A DNA stretch of 64,000 bases from Buttiauxella selenatireducens. Lineage in GTDB: Bacteria; Pseudomonadota; Gammaproteobacteria; Enterobacterales; Enterobacteriaceae. A program made the translations under genes and the position numbers. Positions 53,690 to 64,000 of the stretch are shown here, in pieces. The stretch lies in contig NZ_CP133838.1 in NCBI RefSeq assembly GCF_031432975.1, forward strand, positions 4,650,001 through 4,714,000, given 5' to 3'. How positions within the stretch are numbered: position 1 is the stretch's first letter; each line of letters starts with the position of its first letter. The notes beneath the pieces are model-generated. The model made no database searches and was not told the origin of the DNA. It worked only from the letters and a program-made list of their open reading frames with translations.

Positions 53690-53824
53690 TTATTTGTTTG
53701 CTGCACGCTCAATGGCGCCGCCAAGGTGTTTCAGGTCTTCGCCAAAGCCGCGGGTGGCGTTACAGCCCGTCAGAATAGTGGTTAGCAACGTGATGAAAAG
53801 TAAATGTTTAATTAAACGGCTCAT
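53690..53824 (-). CDS. ecnA: Entericidin A (antidote lipoprotein)
   Basis: A 44-residue lipoprotein with lipobox LTGC (Cys20) and mature part NATRGFGEDLKHLGGAIERA. It matches E. coli EcnA, the antidote to EcnB. Start at 53824 follows AGGGAAG; a longer in-frame start at 53875 has no signal-peptide character. Order efp-ecnA-ecnB-sugE is that of E. coli. The gap to the efp stop is 61 bp. Confidence 0.92.
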   Translation of the reverse strand: MSRLIKHLLFITLLTTILTGCNATRGFGEDLKHLGGAIERAANK

Positions 53825-53885
53825 CTTCCCTGCCTTTAGCAATCGGCGGTGATGCGTCAAACGCCTCACCGCCAACCATCACGTA

Positions 53886-54452
53886 TTACTTAACGCGAGA
53901 AACGTATTCGCCAGAGCGAGTGTCAACTTTGATGACTTCGCCAGTCTGAACGAACAAAGGTACTTTAACCACAGCACCAGTAGACAGTGTTGCAGGCTTA
54001 CCGCCGGTACCAGCAGTATCACCTTTCAGACCCGGATCCGTTTCAACGATTTCCAGCTCTACGAAGTTTGGTGGCTGTACAGCGATTGGACGGCCGTTCC
54101 ACAGGGTCACGATACACTCGGCCTGATCCAGCATCCATTTAGCGTTGTCACCAATCGCTTTCTCATCAGCTGCCAGCTGCTCGAAGGTTTCGTTATTCAT
54201 GAAGTGGTAGAACTCACCGTCGTTGTACAGGTAAGTCAGGTTCATATCGATAACGTCTGCGCCTTCAGCGGAGTCGGTAGATTTGAAGGTCTTCTCAACG
54301 CGGGTGCCTGTCAGCAGGCGGCGCATTTTAACGCGAGCAAAGGCCTGGCCTTTACCTGGTTTCACGAACTCACTGGATTCGACTGCGTAAGGTTCGCCTT
54401 CGAACATGATTTTAAGACCGGCACGAAAATCGTTGCTAGAATAAGTCGCCAT
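53886..54452 (-). CDS. efp: Translation elongation factor P
   Basis: 188 residues in three beta-barrel domains. It relieves ribosome stalling at polyproline. Lys34, the site of beta-lysylation, is in [10 protein letters not shown], where EpmA/EpmB/EpmC act. C-terminal domain signature [12 protein letters not shown]. Start at 54452 gives the E. coli length. Divergent from epmB with a 40-bp gap that must hold both promoters. Confidence 0.97.
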   Translation of the reverse strand: MATYSSNDFRAGLKIMFEGEPYAVESSEFVKPGKGQAFARVKMRRLLTGTRVEKTFKSTDSAEGADVIDMNLTYLYNDGEFYHFMNNETFEQLAADEKAIGDNAKWMLDQAECIVTLWNGRPIAVQPPNFVELEIVETDPGLKGDTAGTGGKPATLSTGAVVKVPLFVQTGEVIKVDTRSGEYVSRVK

Positions 54453-54492
54453 AAGGCCCTCTGAAATTGTTAATTGGTAGCTTAGCCAAAAA

Positions 54493-55520
54493 ATGGCACA
54501 CATTGTAACCCTAAATCCCCCCGCAGAGAAGATTGGTTAACGCAACTTGCCGATGTTATAACCGATCCTGATGAACTGCTGCATATTTTAGAGCTGGACG
54601 CCGACAAAGAGTTGTTGGCGGGACGTGATGCACGTCGACTTTTTGCCTTGCGTGTGCCGCGATCTTTTGTCGCGCACATGGAAAAAGGCAACCCAAATGA
54701 CCCATTGTTGCGCCAGGTACTGACCTCCAGGGAGGAATTTATTGCCGCCCCCGGCTTTAGTACCGATCCGCTCGAAGAGCAGCACAGTGTGGTTCCAGGC
54801 CTGTTGCACAAATACCGCAACCGGGCGTTGTTGCTGGTTAAAGGTGGCTGTGCCGTCAACTGCCGTTATTGCTTCCGTCGCCATTTCCCGTATTCCGAAA
54901 ATCAGGGCAACAAACGTAACTGGCAGGCAGCTATTAACTACATCAGTGAGCACCCGGAACTGGATGAAATTATCTTCTCTGGTGGCGATCCGCTGATGGC
55001 GAAGGATCACGAGCTCGACTGGTTGATCACCGAAATCGAAGCTATCCCGCATATTAAACGTCTGCGTATTCATAGCCGCTTGCCGATTGTTATCCCGGCT
55101 CGTATCACTGAAACGCTGGTTACACGCATTGCTCGCTCCCGGTTACAGGTTATTTTGGTTAACCATATCAACCATGCCAATGAGATTGGGGATGAATTTA
55201 GAGCCAGCATGAGCCATTTACGCAAGGCTGGTGTGACGCTACTCAACCAAAGCGTGTTACTGCGCGACGTGAACGACAATGCCCAGACCCTCGCGGAGTT
55301 AAGCAATGCGCTGTTTGATTCCGGCGTTATGCCTTACTACCTGCATGTGCTGGATAAAGTGCAAGGCGCGGCACACTTTATGGTGAGTGACGACGAAGCG
55401 AGATTGATTATGCGTGAACTGCTGACGTTGATTTCAGGCTATATGGTGCCGAAGCTGGCACGTGAAATTGGCGGTGAACCGAGTAAAACACCGTTGGATT
55501 TGCAGCTACGGCAGAATTGA
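54493..55520 (+). pseudogene. epmB: EF-P lysine 2,3-aminomutase EpmB, frameshifted near the start
   Basis: A radical-SAM enzyme that turns lysine into (R)-beta-lysine for EF-P. From ATG 54493 the reading [10 protein letters not shown] matches E. coli, but after a C6 tract (54517-54522) the frame ends at TAA 54538. From 54525 another frame continues [11 protein letters not shown] and runs intact to 55520. Adding one C gives [16 protein letters not shown] and a total of 342 residues, the E. coli length. The catalytic cluster motif CAVNCRYCF (54849-54875) and KMSK-like remainder are intact. Without repair, only a TTG at 54612 could start the main frame, losing about 40 residues. It may be a sequencing error, a true mutation or a slippage switch. 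Confidence 0.88.
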
Positions 55521-55525
55521 TTGCG

Positions 55526-55642
55526 GCCCTCACCCTAACCCTCTCCCACAGGAGAGGGAATTGCACGACTCCCCCTCGACGACATGAGAGGGAATTGCAC
55601 GATTTTCTCCCTCGCCCTCAGGGAGAGGGTCGGGGTGAGGGT
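55526..55642. repeat. G/C-rich palindromic repeat, copy 4 (epmB-yjeI)
   Basis: Outer arms CCCTCACCCTAACCCTCTCC and GGGAGAGGGTCGGGGTGAGG. Inside, GAGAGGGAATTGCACGA occurs twice. Lies between the convergent epmB and yjeI. Confidence 0.85.
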
Positions 55643-55657
55643 TGTTTTACACAAAAA

Positions 55658-56011
55658 TCAGTTCGGGCACTTATAAACCTGGCCGGTCATTTTGCTCGCA
55701 GTTGGCGCAAAGCTCGACAGCAAGTTTTGAGTCGGGCTACTCACGCCATACAGCACGTTCCCACCCATTGCCGCAGCGTTATTACGCAGGGCATTTGCCG
55801 CACCACGCATAGAACCGCCTTCATCGCCATGCTGCCCAGACAACCAGTTGCTTTGTTCACCGGTAGCGGTGCCTAACAGTTGGCAGTTACTGGCCGGTTT
55901 TTCCTCAACAAAACGAACGCTCTGCCCGGCGGTACTCAGATCATTGCTGGTACTGCACCCTGCCAGCAGCAATGCTGCCACAGCCATTCCTGCTGAAACT
56001 TTTATGCGCAT
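55658..56011 (-). CDS. yjeI: DUF4156 lipoprotein YjeI
   Basis: 117 residues with lipobox LAGC (Cys19) and a DUF4156 domain (SNWLSGQHGDEGGSMRGAAN, MGGNVLYGVSSP). Same length and strong match to E. coli YjeI. Function unknown. Start at 56011. It lies downstream of groSL behind a terminator. Confidence 0.92.
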   Translation of the reverse strand: MRIKVSAGMAVAALLLAGCSTSNDLSTAGQSVRFVEEKPASNCQLLGTATGEQSNWLSGQHGDEGGSMRGAANALRNNAAAMGGNVLYGVSSPTQNLLSSFAPTASKMTGQVYKCPN

Positions 56012-56094
56012 GTTGTTCCCCGTAATCAATGCCGTATTCAGTGTAGTGGGCCATTGTCGCCCCGGTATGACCTTATACCAGACTGCGACCAAAA

Positions 56095-56126
56095 AGAAAA
56101 AACCCTCAGACATTTCTGCCTGAGGG
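56095..56126 (-). terminator. Terminator of groSL
   Basis: A CCCTCAG/CTGAGGG stem with a ten-base loop is followed on the minus strand by a long T-rich run; it is also T-rich on the plus side. Confidence 0.88.
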
Positions 56127-56168
56127 TTTTCTTAACACGGTGCTTTTAGCACGCGAGTGTCAGGGCAA

Positions 56169-57824
<1,656 letters not shown>

Positions 57825-57860
57825 TTAAATTCGTTTATGTTCGTTCAGTTTTTGCGCGGA

Positions 57861-58292
<432 letters not shown>

Positions 58293-58778
58293 TTAGCGAT
58301 TGTGACGATCATCATTCTCGTGGTCGTCGAGCTGTTTCGGCGCATCATCTTTACGCTGATACTCACCGTCAAACGTTGAACCACCGCCAGTGCCCGCGCT
58401 AAAGCCACCACCCGGCATGCGTGAAAAACGCAAATGCGGCATCAGCTTCAGAGTGAGATGTTTTTGTACCGGTGGCAGTAACAGCAGTAAACCGAGGAAG
58501 TCGGTGAAGAAACCAGGCAACAGTAGCAGCAAACCTGCAATGATCAACGAAACGCTTTTGATCATCTCTGCCGCTGGACTTTCACCCGCCGCCATTTTCT
58601 GCTGCATCAGCATGAAATTCTTAAAGCCCTGGTTGCGAACCAGTGACATACCAATAACCGAGGTGAATATCACCAGTACCAGCGTCAGGAAAACCCCCAT
58701 CACGTGGGCAACCTGAATAAATAACGAGATCTCTATGTAAACATAGAGAAAAATGGCAATTAACGGTATCCAGCGCAC
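58293..58778 (-). CDS. fxsA: Membrane protein FxsA
   Basis: 161 residues with about three hydrophobic segments in the first 110 residues, then a Gly-rich and charged tail (GGGFSAGTGGG). It matches E. coli FxsA, whose overproduction lets F+ cells resist phage T7 exclusion. GTG 58778 (MRWIPLIAIF) follows AGGAG; the longer frame to 58811 has no homology. Divergent from aspA, 14 bp upstream of the groSL promoter. Confidence 0.94.
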   Translation of the reverse strand: MRWIPLIAIFLYVYIEISLFIQVAHVMGVFLTLVLVIFTSVIGMSLVRNQGFKNFMLMQQKMAAGESPAAEMIKSVSLIIAGLLLLLPGFFTDFLGLLLLLPPVQKHLTLKLMPHLRFSRMPGGGFSAGTGGGSTFDGEYQRKDDAPKQLDDHENDDRHNR

Positions 58779-58928
58779 CGTACACTCCTGTAGTTGGGAA
58801 GACTGTAGCAAGCGCCATCAAGCCCTTGCGTCAAATAGTTTGGCCATTAAGCGTAGTCAAAGAGATGGCGGCGCCATAGTCAAAAATCAATCTACGCGCT
58901 GTATTATTTTTTTGGAAATTTTCAACAA

Positions 58929-58993
58929 TTGATCGGCATCACATATTAATAATTGTTATGTAAGATGACGTTTAATAAGTGATCCAGATTACT
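58929..58993 (+). promoter_or_regulatory. Candidate FNR/CRP sites upstream of aspA
   Basis: TTGAT-CGGC-ATCAC (58929-58942) fits an FNR box with one mismatch and also overlaps a CRP-like ATTGA-N6-TCACA. AGTGA-N6-TTACT at 58978-58993 is a second CRP-like site. E. coli aspA-dcuA is under CRP and FNR influence. The rest of the 351-bp fxsA-aspA gap shows no gene. Confidence 0.5.
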
Positions 58994-59129
58994 GCATTTC
59001 TCTATCATCAGCATATCATCACGGCGTAGAGACCGAATATGGACATAATCGTCGGTCTATTCATCGCACGACCAAAGATCCTGTGCGTGCTGTGATCAAC
59101 CAATGGCAGCTTTAATTAAGAAGGTTCAC

Positions 59130-60566
59130 ATGTTAAATAACATTCGTATCGAAGAAGATTTGTTGGGTACCAGGGAAGTGCCAGCGGATGCCTATTACGG
59201 TATTCATACTCTGAGAGCGATTGAAAACTTCTACATAAGTAACAGCAAAATCAGTGACATACCTGAGTTTGTGCGTGGCATGGTGATGGTTAAGAAAGCA
59301 GCGGCAATGGCGAACAAGGAGTTACAAACCATTCCGAAAAGCATCGCAAACACCATTATCCAGGCTTGTGATGAAGTTCTTAATAACGGCAAATGTATGG
59401 ACCAATTCCCGGTGGACGTTTACCAGGGCGGTGCCGGTACCTCCGTTAACATGAATACCAACGAAGTGCTCGCCAACATTGGGCTTGAGCTGATGGGCCA
59501 CCAGAAAGGTGAGTACCAGTACCTGAATCCGAACGATCATGTAAACAAATGCCAGTCCACCAACGATGCTTACCCAACTGGTTTCCGCATCGCGGTGTAC
59601 GCTTCAATTGTGAAATTGGTTGATGCTATCAACCAGTTAGGTGATGGCTTCCAGCGCAAAGCGGTTGAGTTTGAAAACGTCCTGAAAATGGGCCGTACTC
59701 AGTTGCAAGACGCGGTTCCAATGACATTGGGCCAGGAATTCCATGCCTTCAACGTTCTGTTGAACGAAGAAACACGCAACCTGCTGCGCACCGCAGAACT
59801 GCTGCTGGAAGTCAACCTCGGCGCTACCGCTATCGGTACCCGCCTGAACACGCCTGAAGGTTATCAGCAACTGGCTGTGCAGAAACTGGCAGAAGTCAGC
59901 AATCTGGCATGTGTTCCTGCTGAAGACTTGATTGAAGCCACCTCCGACTGTGGCGCGTACGTGATGGTTCACAGCACGCTGAAACGTCTGGCGGTGAAAT
60001 TGTCGAAGATCTGTAATGACCTTCGTCTGCTCTCCTCCGGCCCACGTGCGGGTCTGAACGAAATCAACCTGCCAGAACTGCAAGCGGGTTCTTCTATTAT
60101 GCCTGCCAAAGTGAACCCGGTAATTCCAGAAGTGGTTAACCAGGTTTGCTTTAAAGTTATTGGGAACGACATCACCGTCACCATGGCTTCCGAAGCTGGT
60201 CAGTTGCAGTTGAACGTCATGGAACCGGTCATTGGCCAGGCGATGTTTGAGTCTATCCACATTCTGACTAACGCTTGCTACAATCTGCTGGAAAAATGCG
60301 TCGACGGTATTACCGCGAACAAAGAAGTGTGCGAAAGCTACGTCTACAACTCGATTGGTATTGTCACGTATCTGAACCCGTTCATTGGCCACCACAATGG
60401 CGATATCGTCGGGAAAATTTGTGCGGAGACCGGCAAAAGCGTGCGTGAAGTCGTGCTGGAGCGCGGCCTGCTCACCGAAGCCGAGCTGGATGATATTTTC
60501 TCCATCAACAACCTGATGCATCCAGTTTATAAAGCGAAGCGTTATACCGATGAAAATGAACAGTAA
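59130..60566 (+). CDS. aspA: Aspartate ammonia-lyase
   Basis: 478 residues, as in E. coli; it converts aspartate to fumarate and ammonia. Fumarase/aspartase signature [19 protein letters not shown] (about residues 325-343), with the catalytic Ser in the GSS loop. Also [17 protein letters not shown]. Start at 59130; the in-frame ATG at 59103 is less likely. Together with dcuA and frd it feeds fumarate respiration. Confidence 0.98.
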   Translation: MLNNIRIEEDLLGTREVPADAYYGIHTLRAIENFYISNSKISDIPEFVRGMVMVKKAAAMANKELQTIPKSIANTIIQACDEVLNNGKCMDQFPVDVYQGGAGTSVNMNTNEVLANIGLELMGHQKGEYQYLNPNDHVNKCQSTNDAYPTGFRIAVYASIVKLVDAINQLGDGFQRKAVEFENVLKMGRTQLQDAVPMTLGQEFHAFNVLLNEETRNLLRTAELLLEVNLGATAIGTRLNTPEGYQQLAVQKLAEVSNLACVPAEDLIEATSDCGAYVMVHSTLKRLAVKLSKICNDLRLLSSGPRAGLNEINLPELQAGSSIMPAKVNPVIPEVVNQVCFKVIGNDITVTMASEAGQLQLNVMEPVIGQAMFESIHILTNACYNLLEKCVDGITANKEVCESYVYNSIGIVTYLNPFIGHHNGDIVGKICAETGKSVREVVLERGLLTEAELDDIFSINNLMHPVYKAKRYTDENEQ

Positions 60567-60587
60567 TCTTTACGGTAGATAACAAAA

Positions 60588-60613
60588 GGCACGTCCAATG
60601 GACGTGCCTTTTT
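60588..60613 (+). terminator. Terminator between aspA and dcuA
   Basis: A GGCACGTCC-AAT-GGACGTGCC stem is followed by TTTTTC. dcuA is then reached by readthrough or its own promoter, as in E. coli. Confidence 0.9.
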
Positions 60614-60678
60614 CATTTCTACTTTAAACAAAAACACAACATATAATTATCATATAAGCAAACACCAGGAAGGGAATT

Positions 60679-61980
60679 ATGTTTGGAGCAGAACTCGTTA
60701 TCGTGCTTTTGGCGATATATCTCGGAGCCCGACTCGGCGGCATAGGCATTGGCTTTGCTGGCGGTTTTGGCGTTCTGGTTTTAACCCTTATTTTTCAGGT
60801 TAAACCCGGGGCAATTCCGTTCGACGTTATTGAAATCATCATGGCAGTTATTGCCGCGATTGCCGCCATGCAGGTGGCTGGGGGAATGGACTACCTGGTA
60901 AGCCTTGCAGAAAAACTATTGCGTCGCCATCCCAAATACATCACCTTCCTCGCCCCGCTGGTCACCTGGTTTATGACCATTCTGGCGGGAACTGGCCACA
61001 CTGCGTTTTCTACGCTGCCGGTGATTACTGAAGTTGCGAAAGAGCAAGGGATTCGCCCATCGCGCCCACTGTCTATCGCGGTTGTCGCGTCGCAAATTGC
61101 GATCACGGCTTCTCCGATTTCCGCAGCCGTGGTGTTCTTCTCGGGTATCCTTGAGCCTATGGGCATCAGTTACCTGACGCTGCTGGGTATCTGTATTCCT
61201 GTGACGCTCGTTGCGGTAATGCTGACGGCGGTGGTCTGTAACTTCCTCGGTTGCGAACTGAAAGACGATCCGGTGTACCAGGAACGTCTTGCTAAAGGTG
61301 AAGTGAAACTGCGCGGGACTAGCGTGTTTAACCTGAAGCCACACGCTAAACGCTCGGTTCTCCTGTTCCTTATCGGTATTGTCGCGGTGATGTTCTACGC
61401 CACCGCCATCAGCGATACCGTTGGCCTGATTAAAAACCCAATTCTGCCGCGTAACGAAGCGATTGTGGTGTTCATGCTGACCATCGCTACGCTTATCTGC
61501 GTCACCTGTAAAATTGATACCGGCGAAATCCTCAACGCCAGCACCTTCAAATCGGGTATGAGTGCGTGTATCTGCGTGCTGGGCGTGGCCTGGTTGGGTG
61601 ACACCTTCGTCAAAAACCATATCCAGGATATTCAGGCTGTTGCAGGCGACTTACTGCAAAGTTATCCGTGGTTGTTAGCGGTGGTATTGTTCTTCGCCGC
61701 AACGCTGCTTTACTCTCAAGCAGCAACGACTAAAGCCCTGATGCCAGCAGCATTGATGCTCGGCGTAAGCCCGCTGACGGCCATCGCCTCTTTTGCTGCG
61801 GTTTCTGCATTGTTCGTCCTGCCGACTTACCCAACATTGTTGGCGGCGGTGGAAATGGACGATACCGGCTCGACGCGTATTGGTAAGTACGTGTTTAACC
61901 ATGCGTTCTTAATTCCAGGGGTGATTGCTATCACGCTGTGCGTCATCCTCGGTTTTATCGTCGGCGGCATGGTTCTGTAA
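60679..61980 (+). CDS. dcuA: C4-dicarboxylate transporter DcuA
   Basis: A 433-residue inner-membrane antiporter with about ten to twelve transmembrane segments for aspartate, fumarate, malate and succinate. Same length as E. coli DcuA (GGFGVLVLTLIFQVKPGAIP, AGTGHTAFSTLPVITEVAKE). SD AGGAAGGGA. It lies downstream of aspA. Confidence 0.97.
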   Translation: MFGAELVIVLLAIYLGARLGGIGIGFAGGFGVLVLTLIFQVKPGAIPFDVIEIIMAVIAAIAAMQVAGGMDYLVSLAEKLLRRHPKYITFLAPLVTWFMTILAGTGHTAFSTLPVITEVAKEQGIRPSRPLSIAVVASQIAITASPISAAVVFFSGILEPMGISYLTLLGICIPVTLVAVMLTAVVCNFLGCELKDDPVYQERLAKGEVKLRGTSVFNLKPHAKRSVLLFLIGIVAVMFYATAISDTVGLIKNPILPRNEAIVVFMLTIATLICVTCKIDTGEILNASTFKSGMSACICVLGVAWLGDTFVKNHIQDIQAVAGDLLQSYPWLLAVVLFFAATLLYSQAATTKALMPAALMLGVSPLTAIASFAAVSALFVLPTYPTLLAAVEMDDTGSTRIGKYVFNHAFLIPGVIAITLCVILGFIVGGMVL

Positions 61981-61992
61981 ATCTTTTAAAAC

Positions 61993-62016
61993 ACGGGTCG
62001 CGCTGCGGCCCGTTTA
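61993..62016 (+). terminator. Weak terminator of dcuA
   Basis: An ACGGGTCGC/GCGGCCCGT stem (one G-T pair) is followed by only TTT. Confidence 0.5.
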
Positions 62017-62078
62017 ACACCTCCCTTCTCTCCACCATGCTATAGTCAACCGCTGTTTCCCCAGATACGAGGTTTGCT

Positions 62079-62402
62079 ATGCCAACAACCCAGGCTGTTG
62101 TCATCCTTTGTACTGCCCCTGACGAAGCCACCGCCCAAGACCTTGCCACCCTTGTGCTGTCTGAAAAACTGGCCGCCTGCGTCACCTTATTACCTGGTGC
62201 CACTTCGTTGTATTACTGGGAAGGGAAAATGGAACAGGAGTATGAGGTGCAGATGTTGCTAAAAAGCGATATCGACCATCAAGAAGCCTTGATAGCGTGT
62301 CTCAAATCGCATCACCCATACCAAACCCCTGAATTACTGGTTCTGCCAGTTACCCACGGAGATAGTGATTACCTCTCATGGCTCTACGCATCTTTGCGCT
62401 AA
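62079..62402 (+). CDS. cutA: Divalent-cation tolerance protein CutA
   Basis: A 107-residue trimeric ferredoxin-like protein of the CutA1 family ([51 protein letters not shown]). Linked to copper tolerance in E. coli, though the molecular role is unclear. Its end overlaps the dsbD start by 25 bp. Confidence 0.95.
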   Translation: MPTTQAVVILCTAPDEATAQDLATLVLSEKLAACVTLLPGATSLYYWEGKMEQEYEVQMLLKSDIDHQEALIACLKSHHPYQTPELLVLPVTHGDSDYLSWLYASLR

Positions 62403-64000
62403 TCTTTGCGCTTTTCAGCACCCACGCTTTTGCAGGCCTGTTCGATAACCAGAGCAAATCTCAATTTGTTCCTGTCGACCAGGCTTTTGCTTTCGATTTT
62501 CAGCAATCAGGAAACCAGCTCAACCTGAACTGGCAGATAAAACCTGGCTACTACCTTTATCGTCAGCAAATCAAGCTGACCCCGACGCAAGCTGAGCTCG
62601 CACCGCTGGAATTGCCGAAAGGCACCTGGCATGAAGACGAGTTCTACGGCAAGACCGAGATTTATACCCAGCAGCTCAATCTGCCCGTCACGCTTCAAAC
62701 GGCAGCCAAAGGCGCGACCGTCAGCGTGACTTACCAGGGTTGTGCCGAAGCAGGGTTCTGTTATCCGCCTGAAACGCGCGTCGTGCCGCTGAGTGCTGTG
62801 GTTGCAGGTGATGAAAATCGCCCTCACCCTAACCCTCTCCCCCAGGAGAGGGAACAAACCTCTTCCTCTATTGCCACAACAGCTTCTTCCTCCCTCTCCC
62901 CTGGAGAGAAGGAATTAAGCACTGGAGCTTCTTCCTCCCTCTCCCTTGGGGAGAGGGCCGGGGTGAGGGGCTCAGACAATTCAACCACCACCCAGCTCCC
63001 GTTCTCCGCACTCTGGGCATTCCTGATCGGTATCGGCATCGCCTTCACGCCTTGCGTGCTGCCGATGTACCCACTGATTTCAGGCATCGTGTTGGGCGGA
63101 AAACAGCGCTTATCCACCGCTCGAGCCCTGCTTCTGACCTTTGTTTACGTGCAAGGAATGGCGCTGACCTATACCGCTCTGGGCCTGGTCGTCGCCGCTG
63201 CTGGCCTTCAATTCCAGGCCGCGCTGCAACACCCTTACGTGCTCATCGGGCTGTCAGCCCTCTTTGTGCTACTTGCCGCCTCGATGTTTGGGTTGTTTAC
63301 GCTGCAACTGCCATCATCACTGCAAACGCGTCTGACGCTGATGAGTAATCGCCAGCAAGGTGGGTCAGCAGGTGGCGTCTTTGCGATGGGAGCCCTGGCC
63401 GGATTAATTTGCTCGCCTTGTACCACCGCACCATTGAGCGCCATCCTTCTGTACATCGCCCAAAGCGGGAACATGTGGCTAGGCGGCGGCACGTTGTACC
63501 TTTATGCGTTAGGTATGGGTCTGCCGCTGATGTTGATCACTGTTTTCGGCAACCGCCTGTTGCCAAAAAGCGGCCCGTGGATGGAAACTGTCAAAATCGC
63601 GTTTGGTTTTGTGATCCTCGCACTACCAGTATTTTTGCTGGAACGCATACTGGGAGAAACATGGGGGATTCGTTTGTGGGGATTGCTCGGCGTGGCGTTC
63701 TTTAGCTGGGCGTTTATCACGAGCCTGCACGCCAAAAAATCATGGATGCGCATCGTGCAGATCATTTTGCTTGGTGCGGCGCTGGTTTGTGCTCGCCCTG
63801 TGCAAGATTGGGCATTTGGCAGCACCGTCACGGCAAACCAGGCACAACTCAATTTCACGAAGATTGCCAACGTAGAGCAGTTAGACGCCGCGCTCGCTAA
63901 TGCAAAAGGTCAGCCTGTTATGCTCGATTTGTACGCCGACTGGTGCGTGGCCTGCAAAGAGTTTGAAAAATACACCTTTAGCGATCCTAAAGTGCAGCAA
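62378..64000 (+). CDS. dsbD: Thiol:disulfide interchange protein DsbD, 3'-truncated, with repeat-derived linker
   Basis: It carries electrons from thioredoxin across the inner membrane to periplasmic DsbC and DsbG. 541 residues are visible before the window ends. Order: signal peptide (ends THAFA), DsbD-alpha with [13 protein letters not shown], a long linker, the eight-helix domain with [15 protein letters not shown] and [12 protein letters not shown], and the start of the thioredoxin-like gamma domain with [14 protein letters not shown]. The linker between alpha and membrane domain is about 66 residues against about 22 in E. coli because a palindromic repeat is inserted in frame. The frame was followed codon by codon and stays open. 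Confidence 0.95.
   Translation, partial: MALRIFALIFALFSTHAFAGLFDNQSKSQFVPVDQAFAFDFQQSGNQLNLNWQIKPGYYLYRQQIKLTPTQAELAPLELPKGTWHEDEFYGKTEIYTQQLNLPVTLQTAAKGATVSVTYQGCAEAGFCYPPETRVVPLSAVVAGDENRPHPNPLPQEREQTSSSIATTASSSLSPGEKELSTGASSSLSLGERAGVRGSDNSTTTQLPFSALWAFLIGIGIAFTPCVLPMYPLISGIVLGGKQRLSTARALLLTFVYVQGMALTYTALGLVVAAAGLQFQAALQHPYVLIGLSALFVLLAASMFGLFTLQLPSSLQTRLTLMSNRQQGGSAGGVFAMGALAGLICSPCTTAPLSAILLYIAQSGNMWLGGGTLYLYALGMGLPLMLITVFGNRLLPKSGPWMETVKIAFGFVILALPVFLLERILGETWGIRLWGLLGVAFFSWAFITSLHAKKSWMRIVQIILLGAALVCARPVQDWAFGSTVTANQAQLNFTKIANVEQLDAALANAKGQPVMLDLYADWCVACKEFEKYTFSDPKVQQ
62819..62975. repeat. G/C-rich palindromic repeat, copy 5, inside dsbD
   Basis: Begins CGCCCTCACCCTAACCCTCT and ends GGGGAGAGGGCCGGGGTGAG, the same arms as copies 2 and 4. 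Inside, a block CTTCTTCCTCCCTCTCCC occurs twice. It encodes [11 protein letters not shown] near the left end and [10 protein letters not shown] at the right end. Confidence 0.88.

Noticed and set aside
59637..60521. 294-codon open frame opposite aspA
   Set aside because: Shadow of aspA; composition is unlike any other gene here and no start signal is seen.
62378..64000. Frameshift in dsbD at the repeat
   Set aside because: Codon-by-codon reading from 62378 to 64000 finds no stop, and both flanks match DsbD in one frame.

Overview
The window is chromosomal backbone from a member of the Enterobacteriaceae close to Escherichia, Citrobacter and Buttiauxella. Nearly every protein aligns along its full length with the E. 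coli K-12 protein of the same name, and the gene order follows the E. coli stretch from cpdB to dsbD. The genus cannot be fixed from sequence alone; a Buttiauxella- or Kluyvera-like organism is a guess. No prophage, insertion sequence, integrase, plasmid gene or CRISPR array is visible.

Layout. 1-10.5 kb: partial cpdB, the HxlR regulator/quinone reductase pair ytfH-qorB, an extra AraC-type regulator, the permease ytfF, the NO-stress iron protein ytfE under a clear NsrR operator, cycA, fklB, ytfB, and the ribosomal operon rpsF-priB-rpsR-rplI. 10.8-19.6 kb: the ascorbate regulon (ulaABCDEF, ulaG, ulaR) and yjfP, bordered by three small DUF1471 envelope-stress genes (yjfY, bsmA, yjfN). 19.6-31 kb: aidB, rlmB-rnr-nsrR, purA, yjeT, hflCK, hflX, hfq. 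31-37.3 kb: miaA-mutL-amiB-tsaE-nnr. 37.3-47 kb: queG, three identical tRNA-Gly(GCC) genes, orn, rsgA, an ERIC element, psd-mscM, epmA. 47-52.5 kb: frdABCD, ampC, blc, and sugE behind a guanidine-II riboswitch. 52.8-56 kb: the entericidin locus (ecnR, ecnB, ecnA), efp, epmB, yjeI. 56-64 kb: groSL, fxsA, aspA, dcuA, cutA and partial dsbD.

Working sets. The whole EF-P modification set (efp, epmA, epmB) is present. frdABCD, aspA and dcuA form an anaerobic fumarate/aspartate respiration group with FNR-like sites. nsrR lies about 20 kb from its predicted target ytfE. ampC sits directly behind frd with an attenuator hairpin and no ampR.

Main oddities. (1) epmB carries an apparent one-base deletion in a C6 tract ten codons from its start; adding one C restores a 342-residue protein. 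(2) A G/C-rich palindromic repeat, present four times between genes, also lies inside dsbD without breaking the frame and adds about 44 residues to the periplasmic linker. (3) An ERIC element lies just upstream of the psd ribosome-binding site. (4) An AraC-type gene sits between qorB and ytfF, where E. coli has none.
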